A DNA stretch of 64,000 nt, from assembly GCF_000472525.1 (NCBI RefSeq), contig NZ_AWZT01000020.1, positions 53,715-117,714 of the forward strand, given 5' to 3'. The DNA comes from Paraburkholderia dilworthii. Lineage in GTDB: Bacteria; Pseudomonadota; Gammaproteobacteria; Burkholderiales; Burkholderiaceae. Of the stretch, positions 1-8,363 are shown in pieces. Under the pieces are notes generated by a model, which had not been told where the DNA came from, made no database searches, and saw nothing but the letters and a program-made list of their open reading frames with translations. The stretch's first letter is position 1, and every line of letters begins with the position of its first letter. The translations under genes and the position numbers were made by a program.

Positions 1-272
1 TGCATCTGATCGCCTTCACGCTGCGCGAGGCGAAGCGGGCAGGTGTGCCGGTGTCCGTGTGCGGTGAGATGGCGGGCGACCCCACGTTGACACGTCTGCT
101 GCTCGGCATGGGTCTTACCGAGTTTTCGATGCATCCGAGTCAATTGCTGGAGGTGAAGCAGGAGGTGCTGCGCTCGCATCTGAAGACGCTGGAAAAGCCG
201 GTGGCGGATGTGCTCGCTTCGTTCGAACCGGAGGAAGTGCAGGCTGCGCTCAAGCGCGTGGCGCAAGCCTGA
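1..272 (+). CDS. ptsI: Phosphoenolpyruvate-protein phosphotransferase (PTS enzyme I), C-terminal end, partial
   Basis: Only the last 89 residues are inside the window; the reading frame is open from the left edge to the TGA at 270-272. The segment VCGEMAGDPTLTRLLLGMG is the conserved end of the EI PEP-binding TIM barrel, followed by the usual FSMHPSQLLEVK stretch. EI takes phosphate from phosphoenolpyruvate and passes it to HPr in the cytoplasm. This is a stand-alone enzyme I, distinct from the EI domain inside the multidomain protein at 25990-28554. A strong hairpin terminator follows at 294-323, so this is the end of its transcription unit. The N-terminal His domain is outside the window and cannot be judged. 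Confidence 0.93.
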   Translation, partial: HLIAFTLREAKRAGVPVSVCGEMAGDPTLTRLLLGMGLTEFSMHPSQLLEVKQEVLRSHLKTLEKPVADVLASFEPEEVQAALKRVAQA

Positions 273-293
273 TCGAGATTGGTTGAGTGAAAT

Positions 294-323
294 GAAAAAC
301 GCCGCACATGTGCGGCGTTTTTC
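294..323 (+). terminator. Rho-independent terminator after ptsI
   Basis: A perfect palindrome: GAAAAACGCCGCA and its complement TGCGGCGTTTTTC flank a tiny centre, with A-run and T-run on either side. It lies 22 bases after the ptsI stop and ends 20 bases before the convergent MoeB-like gene stop, so it can terminate transcription from both directions. Confidence 0.9.
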
Positions 324-342
324 GTTGTGACTTTGGATCTGT

Positions 343-1101
343 TCAAGCCCGGTGGCGTTGTCCACATACCGGGCAATCCGGCTGACGCGCAATGCGCATG
401 GTGGTCCATTCCATCCGCAGGGAATCGAGCATGGTCAGCCGGCCGGCGAGCGGCGTGCCGATTCGGCCAATCACCTTCAGGGCTTCAGCCGCCTGCATTG
501 AGCCGATGATGCCGACCGTCGGCGCGAACACGCCCATTGTCGAACACGCGACTTCCTCGAACGGCTGGTCTTCGGGAAACACGCACGCATAGCACGGCGA
601 TGCTTCGTCGCGGAAATCGAACGTGCTGATCTGGCCGTCGAAGCGCAATGCCGCGCCCGACACCAGTGGCACGCCGTGCTTCACACAGGCGCGATTGATC
701 GCGTGGCGCGTGGCGAAGTTGTCCGTGCAATCGAGCACGACTGTGGCGCCGGGCACCTGGCGGTCGAGCCACGCATCGTCGACGCGTTCTGCCACCGCGT
801 TCACTGTCACTTCGGGATTGATTTGCGCGAGCGTGTCGCGGCCGGACTCCACTTTCTTGCGCCCGACCGACGCGCTCACGTGCAGGATCTGCCGTTGCAG
901 ATTGGTTAGATCGACGGTATCGGCATCGACCAGCGTCAAGCGTCCGACGCCGGCCGCCGCGAGATACATCGCAGCGGGCGAACCCAGTCCACCCGCCCCG
1001 ACGATGATCGCGTGCGCATCGATAAAGCGCTGCTGCGCCTCGATGCCGATTTCGTCGACGAGAATATGGCGGGAATAGCGAAGGAGTTGATCGTCATTCA
1101 T
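343..1101 (-). CDS. moeB: MoeB/ThiF/HesA-family adenylyltransferase
   Basis: 252 residues, the usual length for MoeB or ThiF. Activates the C-terminal glycine of a ubiquitin-like sulfur carrier (MoaD or ThiS) by adenylation. Visible features: YSRHILVDEIG near the N-terminus, the nucleotide-binding loop GAGGLGSP at about residues 35-42, the TNLQRQ stretch that carries the catalytic arginine, DCTDNFATR, and two CxxC pairs (CYAC near 171 and CPVC near 246) that bind structural zinc. ATG start at 1101. It lies 74 bases downstream of ctpA on the same strand, so the two are probably cotranscribed. MoeB (molybdopterin) and ThiF (thiamine) cannot be separated by motif alone; no moa or thi genes are nearby. 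Confidence 0.88.
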   Translation of the reverse strand: MNDDQLLRYSRHILVDEIGIEAQQRFIDAHAIIVGAGGLGSPAAMYLAAAGVGRLTLVDADTVDLTNLQRQILHVSASVGRKKVESGRDTLAQINPEVTVNAVAERVDDAWLDRQVPGATVVLDCTDNFATRHAINRACVKHGVPLVSGAALRFDGQISTFDFRDEASPCYACVFPEDQPFEEVACSTMGVFAPTVGIIGSMQAAEALKVIGRIGTPLAGRLTMLDSLRMEWTTMRIARQPDCPVCGQRHRA

Positions 1102-1175
1102 GGCGGGCCAGCGTGTCTTCTTCGCTACGTGTCTTCGCGGCGGGTTGCGCCGCGAAGACGCGCGAGTCGTGCTGC

Positions 1176-2753
1176 TTACTTGCCTTGGGTGGCCGGAGCC
1201 GATGCCGGCGCAGGACCCGACGCACCCGGCACCGGTTGCGTCGGCTTTACGGCGACCGGCGCGGACGCCGACGTAGCCGGCTTGTTCTGCGCGAGGCGTC
1301 GCTCGGTCAGCGACTTCGATTCTTGCACCGGCTTGCCTTCGAGCTTGTTCAGAGCTTGCGCCAGCATGAAGTCGTCGGCGGAACCGAATTCGACCGGTTT
1401 GCGCTCACGATCTTTCTGACGCTGTTCCGGCGTCTTCTTGTCGTTCTGCTCTTCGAGCTGACGCAACTGGTCCATGCGATCCTGCTCGCGCTTCTCGGCT
1501 TCCTTCTTCTCGTTCGGGTCTTGCGTGTTCGCAAGGTGATTCGAGTAGTCGACTTCGCGCGTGACGAGTGCGTCGTCCGGATCGCCTTCCGCGTATTGAT
1601 CGACCGCGATGTCGGGACGGATGCCCTTGTTCTGGATCGAACGTCCGCTCGGTGTGTAGTAGTACGCCGTGGTCAGGCGCAGCGCGGTGTCCGCAGTCAT
1701 GGGCCGCACGGTCTGCACCGAGCCTTTGCCGAAGGTCGTCTTGCCGACGATCAGCGCACGGTGCTGATCCTGCAACGCGCCTGCGACGATCTCCGACGCC
1801 GACGCCGAATACGCGTTGGTCAGCACGACCATCGGCACGGTCTTGAAGATCGGCGGTTCGTCTTTCAGCGGATCGGTGTCGAAGGATTGCAAGCGGTAGT
1901 TGTCGTAAGTATCGCGATAGACCTGCTTGGAATCCGGAATCTGGCCGTTGGTGGACACGACTACCGAGTTCGGCGGCAGGAACGCGCCGGCCACGCCAAC
2001 CGCGCTTTGCAGCAGACCGCCGCCGTTGTTGCGCAGATCGAGCACGAGGCCCTTTAGATTCGGCTGCTGACGCGCGATGTCCTGCAGCTTTGCGGCGAGA
2101 TCAGGCGTGGTGCGTTCCTGGAAGCTGGTGATACGCACGTATGCGTAGCCCGGCGCGAGAATCTTCATCTTGACCGACTGCACCTTGATGACGGCACGCG
2201 TGACGGTGAGCGGGAATGTGCGGTCGTCGGTCTTGCGGAAGATCGTGAGCGTGACCTTGGTGCCCGGCTCGCCGCGCATCTGCTTGACGGCCTGATCGAG
2301 CGTCATGCCGCGTACGGGCTTGTCGTTGATGCGCGTGATCAGGTCGCCCGGACGAATGCCGGCGCGGAACGCGGGCGTGTCTTCAATCGGCGAGATCACC
2401 TTGATCAGGCCGTCTTCCGACGAAATTTCAATGCCGAGGCCCGCGAAGCGACCTTTGGTCTGCTCCTGAAGTTCTTCGTAGTCGGTCTTGTCGAGGTAGG
2501 ACGAATGCGGGTCGAGGCTCGACACCATGCCCTTGATCGCGGCAGTGAGGAGCTTTTTATCGTCGACAGGTTCGACGTACTCGTGCTTGATCTGCCCGAA
2601 CACTTCGGCAAAGAGCCTGAGCTGGTCCAGTGGCAACGGCGTGGCGGCGGCGCTGGCGGGCTGCTGCGCCGAGGCCGAAAGTTGCAAAGTGGCAAATACA
2701 CCGGTAGCAAGGCCCGCGGCGATCAGGCCGATATTTTTCAGGTTCTTTCGCAT
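1176..2753 (-). CDS. ctpA: S41-family C-terminal processing peptidase (CtpA/Prc type)
   Basis: 525 residues from the chosen ATG at 2753 (MRKNLKNIG); an upstream in-frame start at 2831 would only add a non-signal-like extension. An N-terminal hydrophobic segment (about residues 7-28) exports it to the periplasm. A PDZ domain follows at about 95-180 (GIEISSEDG, GDLITRIND). The S41 core carries the Ser/Lys dyad context SASASEIVAGAL (near 315) and VGKTTFGKGSVQ (near 340). The C-terminal about 70 residues are charged, then Pro/Ala-rich and probably disordered. It cleaves envelope proteins near their C-termini. It heads a likely two-gene unit with the MoeB-like gene. Confidence 0.92.
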   Translation of the reverse strand: MRKNLKNIGLIAAGLATGVFATLQLSASAQQPASAAATPLPLDQLRLFAEVFGQIKHEYVEPVDDKKLLTAAIKGMVSSLDPHSSYLDKTDYEELQEQTKGRFAGLGIEISSEDGLIKVISPIEDTPAFRAGIRPGDLITRINDKPVRGMTLDQAVKQMRGEPGTKVTLTIFRKTDDRTFPLTVTRAVIKVQSVKMKILAPGYAYVRITSFQERTTPDLAAKLQDIARQQPNLKGLVLDLRNNGGGLLQSAVGVAGAFLPPNSVVVSTNGQIPDSKQVYRDTYDNYRLQSFDTDPLKDEPPIFKTVPMVVLTNAYSASASEIVAGALQDQHRALIVGKTTFGKGSVQTVRPMTADTALRLTTAYYYTPSGRSIQNKGIRPDIAVDQYAEGDPDDALVTREVDYSNHLANTQDPNEKKEAEKREQDRMDQLRQLEEQNDKKTPEQRQKDRERKPVEFGSADDFMLAQALNKLEGKPVQESKSLTERRLAQNKPATSASAPVAVKPTQPVPGASGPAPASAPATQGK

Positions 2754-3161
2754 AGAGTCTGTTGCGGTCGGAAGCGCGTGGCAGCGTCGATAGAGATGGG
2801 GACGGACAAGTATAACTGCACACCCGCCCACTCAGGGCCCGGCGAAGGCAATCGTGATTCGACAGCGCGAAGCGTGCCGGGTTCGGCACAACGCGTGTGC
2901 GACGCCGAAGTAATGTGCTGTAACGATGGATGGCGGCCGGAATGGACGCGATCGAGGGAAATGCAATGCGTTGAGCGGTATGTCTTGCCGGTCGGCGCAG
3001 TCTGTTGGCCGCCCCTCGCCGCGCCCCACCGCTGCGCTTGCTGCGATGCCGGCTGCCGCATTCGCTGACACAATCTTTAACAAAGAAACGCAGGAATGCG
3101 GCAAAGGGCTGTGATGAGCTGCAAGCTCGCAGCAAGGCTCAACACGCTGGCGCCGGCGGAA
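2754..3161. other. Intergenic region between gpmA and ctpA
   Basis: 408 bases with no convincing gene; overlapping open frames here are short, mutually antisense and lack family features. On the minus strand there is a TATACT hexamer at 2809-2814, a possible -10 for ctpA about 55 bases upstream of its start, but no good -35 is seen. A short GCCGG/CCGGC hairpin overlaps the gpmA stop. Nothing else recognised. Confidence 0.6.
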
Positions 3162-3908
3162 TCAGCCGGCCTTGCCTTGCTTTGCGACGGCTGCCTGCGC
3201 CTTCGCGATCGCTTCCTGGTCGCCCAGATAGTAGTGCTTGATCGGCTTCAGGTTCTCGTCCAGTTCATAGACGAGCGGCACGCCGTTCGGAATATTGAGC
3301 CCGACGATGTCCTCGTCCGAGATGTTGTCGAGGTACTTCACCAGCGCGCGGATCGAATTGCCGTGCGCGGCGATCACCACCTTGCGGCCCGACTTGATGG
3401 CCGGCGCAATCGACTCGTTCCACAGCGGCAGCACGCGCGCCACCGTATCTTTCAGGCACTCGGTGAGCGGCAGCTGTTCGCGCGGCACCTTCGCGTAGCG
3501 CGGATCGTCGTACGGCGCGCGCTCGTCCGTCGGTTCGAGCGCCGGCGGCGGCGTGTCGTAGCTGCGGCGCCAGACCAGCACCTGTTCGTCGCCGAATTTC
3601 GCTGCGGTTTCCGCCTTGTTCAACCCCGACAGCGCGCCGTAGTGGCGCTCGTTCAGGCGCCACGAATGCACGACCGGAATGTACATCTGGTCCATCTGAT
3701 CCTGCACGTGCCACAACGTGCGGATCGCGCGCTTGAGGACCGACGTGTACGCGATGTCGAACGTATAGCCGGATTCCTTCAGCAGCACGCCCGCCTGCTG
3801 CGCTTCACGGTTGCCCTGCTCGGTGAGGTCGACGTCGACCCAGCCCGTGAAGCGGTTTTCCTTGTTCCACGTCGATTCGCCGTGGCGGATGAGAACGAGT
3901 TTGTACAT
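3162..3908 (-). CDS. gpmA: 2,3-bisphosphoglycerate-dependent phosphoglycerate mutase
   Basis: 248 residues from ATG 3908 (MYKLVLIRHGES), the family's standard length; a longer frame to 3974 would cover the divergent promoter region and is rejected. Interconverts 3-phosphoglycerate and 2-phosphoglycerate in glycolysis and gluconeogenesis. The phosphohistidine motif LIRHGEST is at the N-terminus, RHYGALSGLNKAE follows at about 89-101, and the second catalytic histidine is in AAHGNSIRALVKYL at about 183-196. It is monocistronic and divergent from the rhodanese-grxC-secB-gpsA group. Confidence 0.97.
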   Translation of the reverse strand: MYKLVLIRHGESTWNKENRFTGWVDVDLTEQGNREAQQAGVLLKESGYTFDIAYTSVLKRAIRTLWHVQDQMDQMYIPVVHSWRLNERHYGALSGLNKAETAAKFGDEQVLVWRRSYDTPPPALEPTDERAPYDDPRYAKVPREQLPLTECLKDTVARVLPLWNESIAPAIKSGRKVVIAAHGNSIRALVKYLDNISDEDIVGLNIPNGVPLVYELDENLKPIKHYYLGDQEAIAKAQAAVAKQGKAG

Positions 3909-3984
3909 AAGATTGCCGGTCGGTAGTAAGGAAGCGGTAAAGCGCAGCGAGGTGCTCGTGAGGAGCGCCGCCATCGCGTCAGGC

Positions 3985-3999
3985 GGTTATTTTATAATG
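3985..3999. promoter_or_regulatory. AT-rich divergent promoter island, gpmA / rhodanese
   Basis: GTTATTTTATAATGG stands out in GC-rich surroundings. TATAAT at 3993-3998 is a consensus -10 for the plus strand, and TATAAA read on the minus strand could serve gpmA. No strong -35 hexamer is visible on either strand. The -10 overlaps an in-frame ATG at 3997, which argues that the rhodanese gene starts later, at GTG 4045. Confidence 0.5.
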
Positions 4000-4044
4000 G
4001 CTCGATTGCCCTTTCCGATTTCTCTCTTTTTCGGCGGATTTTCC

Positions 4045-4470
4045 GTGAAGTTTTTCACTGATTACACAAACCTTGTCCTGATCGCGATCGTCCTCATCTC
4101 CGGTGGGTTGCTGCTGTGGCCGACTATCAGCCGGCGCGGCCGCGGTGGCCTGTCGGCCGCAGCAGCCACGCAACTGATCAACCGGCGCAATGCGGCGGTG
4201 ATCGATCTGCGTCCGTCGGCCGACTTCGCCAAGGGGCATCTGCCCGCGGCGCGGCACCTCGAATTCGCCGAGTTGCAAGCAAAGGTCGCGCAACTCGTGA
4301 AGAATAAGAACAACCCCGTGCTGCTGGTGTGCCAGACCGGCCAGCAGTCGAACAAGGCAGCGCGTATCGTGCAGGATGCGGGATATGCGGAAGTCCACGT
4401 TCTGGAAGGCGGCGTCGACGCCTGGCAGAAAGCCGGCATGCCAGTTGTGAAACAAGGAGTAGCCAAGTGA
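4045..4470 (+). CDS. Membrane-anchored rhodanese-like protein
   Basis: 141 residues from GTG 4045 (VKFFTDYTN). The start is chosen because the upstream ATG at 3997 lies inside a TATAAT promoter hexamer, while GTG has a purine-rich GGCGGA upstream. One transmembrane helix (about residues 9-25, LVLIAIVLISGGLLLW) is followed by a single rhodanese domain. VIDLRPSADFAKGHLPAA is the domain's N-terminal signature and VCQTGQQS holds the active-site cysteine that carries a persulfide. The homologue in other proteobacteria is YibN, encoded next to grxC and secB. The stop overlaps the GTG start of grxC, so translation is coupled. Confidence 0.88.
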   Translation: MKFFTDYTNLVLIAIVLISGGLLLWPTISRRGRGGLSAAAATQLINRRNAAVIDLRPSADFAKGHLPAARHLEFAELQAKVAQLVKNKNNPVLLVCQTGQQSNKAARIVQDAGYAEVHVLEGGVDAWQKAGMPVVKQGVAK

Positions 4471-4727
4471 ATAAAGTCATCATGTACAGCACGCAGGTGT
4501 GCCCGTATTGCCAGATGGCCGAACGTCTTTTAAAGTCGCGCGGCGTCGAGAATATCGAAAAAGTACTGATCGACAAGGATCCGGCCCGTCGCGAGGAAAT
4601 GATGACCCGGACCGGTCGCCGCACGGTGCCGCAGGTGTTCATCGGCGAGAAGCATGTCGGCGGGTACGACGACCTCTCCGCGCTCGATCGCGCGGGCGGT
4701 CTGACGCCTCTGCTCGAAGCCGCCTGA
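4467..4727 (+). CDS. grxC: Glutaredoxin 3
   Basis: 86 residues from GTG 4467, typical of GrxC. The start overlaps the rhodanese stop and has AAGGAG at 4454-4459, seven bases upstream. The redox motif CPYC is at residues 12-15 (STQVCPYCQMAE). The cis-proline segment RTVPQVFIG and the GGYDDL glutathione-binding turn complete the fold. It reduces glutathionylated proteins and ribonucleotide reductase in the cytoplasm. It sits between the rhodanese gene and secB in one plus-strand unit. Confidence 0.96.
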   Translation: MNKVIMYSTQVCPYCQMAERLLKSRGVENIEKVLIDKDPARREEMMTRTGRRTVPQVFIGEKHVGGYDDLSALDRAGGLTPLLEAA

Positions 4728-4877
4728 GTTCTCGCGCCTTCGGCGCGCAAACCGGCGGGAGAAACGCAAGCCGGCGCATCATCGTCCCGCGAAGGGCGGG
4801 CGGCGCGCCGCAACTATCTGGCGGTCCGTGAGCTCATGGGCCGCCGCTACGCATATCTATCAGGGAATCACTTCATC

Positions 4878-5348
4878 ATGTCCGACGACAATAACCAGCC
4901 GTTCTTCAACATCCAGCGCATCTATCTGAAGGACATGTCGCTCGAGCAGCCGAACTCGCCGGCGATCTTCCTCGAGCAGGAAATGCCGTCGGTCGAAGTA
5001 GAAGTCGACGTCAAAGCCGAGCGTCTCGCGGACACCGTGTTCGAAATTCTCGTGACGGGCACCGTGACGGCCAAAGTGTCGGACAAGGTCGCGTTCCTGA
5101 TCGAAGCGAAGCAGGCCGGCATTTTCGATATCCGCAACATTCCGGCTGAGCAGGTCGATCCGCTCGTCGGCATTGCGTGCCCGACGATTCTGTTTCCGTA
5201 CCTGCGTTCGAACATTGCCGACGCGATCACGCGCGCTGGTTTCCCGCCGATCCACCTCGCCGAAATCAACTTCCAGGCGCTCTACGAGCAACGCCTCGCG
5301 CAGATGGGCGGCCAGGACGGCGCAGCGCAAAACGGCGTCACGCATTAA
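4878..5348 (+). CDS. secB: Protein-export chaperone SecB
   Basis: 156 residues from ATG 4878 (MSDDNNQPFFNIQRIY). Holds precursor proteins unfolded and hands them to SecA at the inner membrane; works as a homotetramer. Family marks include QRIYLKDMSLEQPNSP, then VEVDVKAERL and the CPTILFPYLRSNIADAITRAGFPP stretch (cited by its ends CPTILFPY and AGFPP) that forms the tetramer interface. The upstream frame beginning at 4836 is rejected because homology begins at MSDDN. It follows grxC by 150 bases and abuts gpsA, the order found in many proteobacteria. Confidence 0.97.
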   Translation: MSDDNNQPFFNIQRIYLKDMSLEQPNSPAIFLEQEMPSVEVEVDVKAERLADTVFEILVTGTVTAKVSDKVAFLIEAKQAGIFDIRNIPAEQVDPLVGIACPTILFPYLRSNIADAITRAGFPPIHLAEINFQALYEQRLAQMGGQDGAAQNGVTH

Positions 5349-5369
5349 GTGTCGCAGGCAGTGCCGGCT

Positions 5370-6368
5370 ATGAAGGTTGCTGTCCTCGGAGCCGGCGCGT
5401 GGGGCACGGCCCTCGCCGGCCACTTGGCCGTCAGGCACGACACGCTGTTGTGGGCGCGCGAGCCCGCGCTGGTCGCAGATCTCTCCGCTTCGCATGAAAA
5501 CGCCCGCTATCTGGCGGGCGTTGCTTTGCCATCGGCGCTTCGCTACGAAGCGGATCTGAATGCAGCGCTCGACCACGCGCTGGCCGACGACGCGTTATGC
5601 GTCGTAGCCACGCCTGTGGCCGGGCTACGCGGCCTATTCCGGTCGATGCGCGATGCGGGCAAAGTGCCCGCGCATGTCGTGTGGCTTTGCAAAGGCTTTG
5701 AGGCGGATTCGCAGTTGTTGCCGCATCAGGTGGTCGCGGCCGAGTTGCCGGAACATGGCAGCAATGGCGTCCTGTCCGGTCCCAGTTTCGCGCGCGAAGT
5801 CGGGCAGGGCTTGCCGGTCGCGCTGACCATCGCGAGTGCTTCGGCGGCCTGCCGCGAACGCACGGTGGCCGCGTTCCATCACGGCGCGATGCGCATCTAC
5901 ACCGGCGACGATATCGTCGGCGTGGAAGTGGGCGGTGCGGTGAAGAACGTGCTGGCTATTGCGACCGGCATCGCGGATGGCCTCGGTCTCGGTCTGAATG
6001 CGCGTGCGGCGCTGATCACGCGTGGACTCGCTGAAATGTCGCGACTCGGCGTGACGCTCGGTGGACGCGCCGAAACGTTCACCGGTTTGACCGGCTTGGG
6101 CGACCTGATTCTTACCGCGACGGGCGACTTGTCGCGCAATCGCACGGTCGGCGTGCAACTCGCCGCGGGCCGTTCGCTTGCCGATATTCTCGGCGGACTC
6201 GGCCACGTGGCCGAGGGCGTGCGCTGCGCACAAGCGGTGCTTTCCATCGCGCGTACTCATGCAATCGACGTGCCGATCACGCAAGCGGTATGTGCCGTGC
6301 TGTTCGATGGCGTAGCGCCCCGCGACGCCGTCAGCGCCCTGTTGCGGCGCGATTCGAAGGCCGAATAA
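5370..6368 (+). CDS. gpsA: NAD(P)H-dependent glycerol-3-phosphate dehydrogenase
   Basis: 332 residues from ATG 5370 (MKVAVLGAGAWGTAL); a GTG at 5349 directly after the secB stop is a possible alternative adding seven residues. Reduces dihydroxyacetone phosphate to sn-glycerol 3-phosphate for phospholipid synthesis. The Rossmann loop GAGAWG is at 7-12, the substrate-region motif GPSFAREV near 140, VKNVLAIATGIADGLGLG near 198, and the GLTGLGDLILT signature near 244. It closes the rhodanese-grxC-secB-gpsA unit. Confidence 0.96.
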   Translation: MKVAVLGAGAWGTALAGHLAVRHDTLLWAREPALVADLSASHENARYLAGVALPSALRYEADLNAALDHALADDALCVVATPVAGLRGLFRSMRDAGKVPAHVVWLCKGFEADSQLLPHQVVAAELPEHGSNGVLSGPSFAREVGQGLPVALTIASASAACRERTVAAFHHGAMRIYTGDDIVGVEVGGAVKNVLAIATGIADGLGLGLNARAALITRGLAEMSRLGVTLGGRAETFTGLTGLGDLILTATGDLSRNRTVGVQLAAGRSLADILGGLGHVAEGVRCAQAVLSIARTHAIDVPITQAVCAVLFDGVAPRDAVSALLRRDSKAE

Positions 6369-6484
6369 AGCCGACCGAAGTTCTCTCGCGTTCTCTATCA
6401 GCCGTTGCGGCGCGTAACAACGCTGAACGGCTGCCTGCTCTCGCTGTCCACTGTCTATCGACCTTTCGGATCAGCGAGGTTCAC

Positions 6485-7033
6485 ATGCTCAGTATCGATC
6501 GTTGCACGCTCGAAGCGCGCGTGGCCGACATCACGACGCTCGATGTGGATGCCATCGTCAACGCAGCCAATACTTCGTTGCTGGGCGGAGGCGGCGTGGA
6601 CGGCGCGATACATCGGGCGGCCGGCAAGGAATTGCTGCACGAATGCGAAACGCTGGGCGGCTGCGCGACCGGCGACGCGAAGCTCACGCGCGGCTACCGT
6701 CTGCCGGCGCGATATGTGATCCACGCGGTGGGCCCGGTCTGGCGCGGCGGTACGCACGGCGAGGCCGATTTGCTGGCTTCGTGCTATCAGCGCTCGCTCG
6801 AGGTGGCGCGCGAGGCGAACTGCGCGAGCATTGCGTTCCCCGCAATTAGTTGCGGCATCTACCGCTTTCCCGCCGATCAGGCAGTGCGGATCGCGATCGA
6901 AACGGTTATCGAAAATCTGCCGCGCATGTCGCAACTGGAACAGGTAATCTTCGCGTGCTTCGACCACGCGATGTTAGAGCGCTATCAGGCGGAGCTGAAG
7001 CGCCGTCAGGCGCCGCCTTCGAAGCCCGTTTGA
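6485..7033 (+). CDS. Macrodomain protein, probable O-acetyl-ADP-ribose deacetylase
   Basis: 182 residues, essentially one macrodomain of the YmdB/MacroD type. Key stretches are the DAIVNAANTSLLGGGGVDGAI loop (cited by IVNAANTSL and GGGGVDGAI), the acidic/Gly-rich ribose-binding turn, and SIAFPAISCGIYRFP near the diphosphate. These proteins remove acetyl or ADP-ribosyl groups. The start is ATG 6485 with GAGG a few bases upstream; the longer frame would overlap gpsA. Its last 28 bases overlap the convergent trmL gene. Confidence 0.93.
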   Translation: MLSIDRCTLEARVADITTLDVDAIVNAANTSLLGGGGVDGAIHRAAGKELLHECETLGGCATGDAKLTRGYRLPARYVIHAVGPVWRGGTHGEADLLASCYQRSLEVAREANCASIAFPAISCGIYRFPADQAVRIAIETVIENLPRMSQLEQVIFACFDHAMLERYQAELKRRQAPPSKPV

Positions 7034-7476
7034 CGCCACGCTTCGAACACCACGATCGCGACCGTGTTCGACAGGTTCAGGCTGCGGTTGCCCGGACGCA
7101 TCGGCAGCCGCACGCGCTGTTCGTTGGCGAATTGCTCAAGCACCGAGTCGGGCAGACCGCGCGTTTCCGCGCCGAACACGAACCAGTCACCCGATTCGAA
7201 CGCGTGCTCGTGAAAGCGGCCCGAGCCGCGCGTAGTGAACGCGAACATGCGAGCCGGATCCGGCGATTCTTTCGCGATGAACGTGGCCCAGTCGGCATGC
7301 ACATTCATTTGTGCGTATTCGTGATAGTCGAGACCGGCGCGGCGCAGCTTCGCGTCGTCGAGCGGAAAGCCGAGCGGCTGGATCAGATGCAGCCGTGCGC
7401 CCGTGTTGGCGCACAGGCGGATTACGTTGCCGGTGTTCGGCGGAATTTCCGGTTCGACGAGAACGACATTGAACAT
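7006..7476 (-). CDS. trmL: tRNA (cytidine/uridine(34)-2'-O)-methyltransferase
   Basis: 156 residues of the SPOUT superfamily, typical TrmL length. It 2'-O-methylates the wobble base of tRNA-Leu isoacceptors using S-adenosylmethionine. Motifs: FNVVLVEPEIPPNTGNVIRL at the N-terminus (cited as EPEIPPNTGN), FGAETRGLP for the knot, and LPMRPGNRSLNLSNTVAI near the C-terminus (cited as RSLNLSN). It lies 18 bases downstream of the ComF-like gene on the same strand, and its 3' end overlaps the convergent macrodomain gene. Confidence 0.95.
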   Translation of the reverse strand: MFNVVLVEPEIPPNTGNVIRLCANTGARLHLIQPLGFPLDDAKLRRAGLDYHEYAQMNVHADWATFIAKESPDPARMFAFTTRGSGRFHEHAFESGDWFVFGAETRGLPDSVLEQFANEQRVRLPMRPGNRSLNLSNTVAIVVFEAWRQTGFEGGA

Positions 7477-7494
7477 AAAGTGACCAGATAGAAG

Positions 7495-8280
7495 CTAGTT
7501 TTTCGGTGTGCGCAGCGCGATGAAGTTCGTAACGCGCCGCGCGCCGGCTGCCTTCAGCGTATGCGCGAGCGCTTCGAGCGTTGCGCCGGTCGTCATCACA
7601 TCGTCGACGATGCCGACGTGCAGTCCTTCTACTTTCCGGGCAAGCTCGAATGCCCGCCCCACGTTGATCCGACGCGCATCCAGATGGAGCCGCGACTGCG
7701 GCGCCGTATCGATCACCCGGCGCAGCAGCGTCGCCTCGCCAGGCACCTTCAACGCGCGAGCCAGCGGTTTGCCGATCTGCCATGCCTGGTTGTAACCGCG
7801 CTCGATCAGCCGCCGGTCGGCGAGCGGTACTGGAGCGATTACATCGGGACAGTCGGACGGATCTTGCCAGGCGTCTTGCGCAAGACGCGCGAGCCGCCGC
7901 GCGAATTCGGGCGCGAGCATCAACTGCGCGCGAAACTTCAGGCCGACCGCGAGCACGTCGAGCGGCGGCCGGTAGTCGGCAAGCGCGAACGTTGCATCGA
8001 ACGGCGGCTTTTCGGCGATGCAGTCCGCACAACAATAAGACGCATGGCCTTCTCTTCGCGCGAACGGCAGCGGCACTGCGCATACACGGCAACGCAAGGC
8101 GCCGTCATTCCAATAGGATTCGTCGCAAAAGGCGCATATCGTGCCGTGCGACAAATTGCCGCACAACGCGCAGCCGTTCGGCATTATCGCCTGCATTGCG
8201 TGCGGCCAAGCCGAATGCACGCCGCGCACGAATCGCGCGAACCGGCGGTCTGAAGACGAAAAATATGCTCGGAAGGACAT
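7495..8280 (-). CDS. comF: ComF-family phosphoribosyltransferase-like protein
   Basis: 261 residues from the ATG at 8280 (MSFRAYF); no clear Shine-Dalgarno is seen, and starts at 8373 or 8217 (MQAIMPNG) are possible. The N-terminal part has a double zinc-ribbon with CALC, CAFC, CRVC and CCADC cysteine pairs. The C-terminal part is a type I phosphoribosyltransferase fold with the PRPP loop VGIVDDVMTTGATL. ComF proteins assist import of single-stranded DNA in competent bacteria, but homologues such as GntX occur widely with unclear roles. It is divergent from bioC and probably cotranscribed with trmL. Confidence 0.87.
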   Translation of the reverse strand: MSFRAYFSSSDRRFARFVRGVHSAWPHAMQAIMPNGCALCGNLSHGTICAFCDESYWNDGALRCRVCAVPLPFARREGHASYCCADCIAEKPPFDATFALADYRPPLDVLAVGLKFRAQLMLAPEFARRLARLAQDAWQDPSDCPDVIAPVPLADRRLIERGYNQAWQIGKPLARALKVPGEATLLRRVIDTAPQSRLHLDARRINVGRAFELARKVEGLHVGIVDDVMTTGATLEALAHTLKAAGARRVTNFIALRTPKN

Positions 8281-8363
8281 GCACTGACGGCCGCAAAGGC
8301 CTTTCACGGTGAAGCGAAGGAAGCGAACGAGTATACTTCGGGCTCCACGCCAGCACGACATCC

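Noticed and set aside
2832..3161. Several overlapping frames between gpmA and ctpA
   Set aside because: All are short, antisense to one another and Arg/Ser-rich, without start signals or recognisable domains.
3811..4470. A longer version of the rhodanese gene starting inside gpmA or at ATG 3997
   Set aside because: The first would overlap gpmA without homology, and ATG 3997 lies inside the TATAAT promoter element; GTG 4045 starts at the conserved protein.
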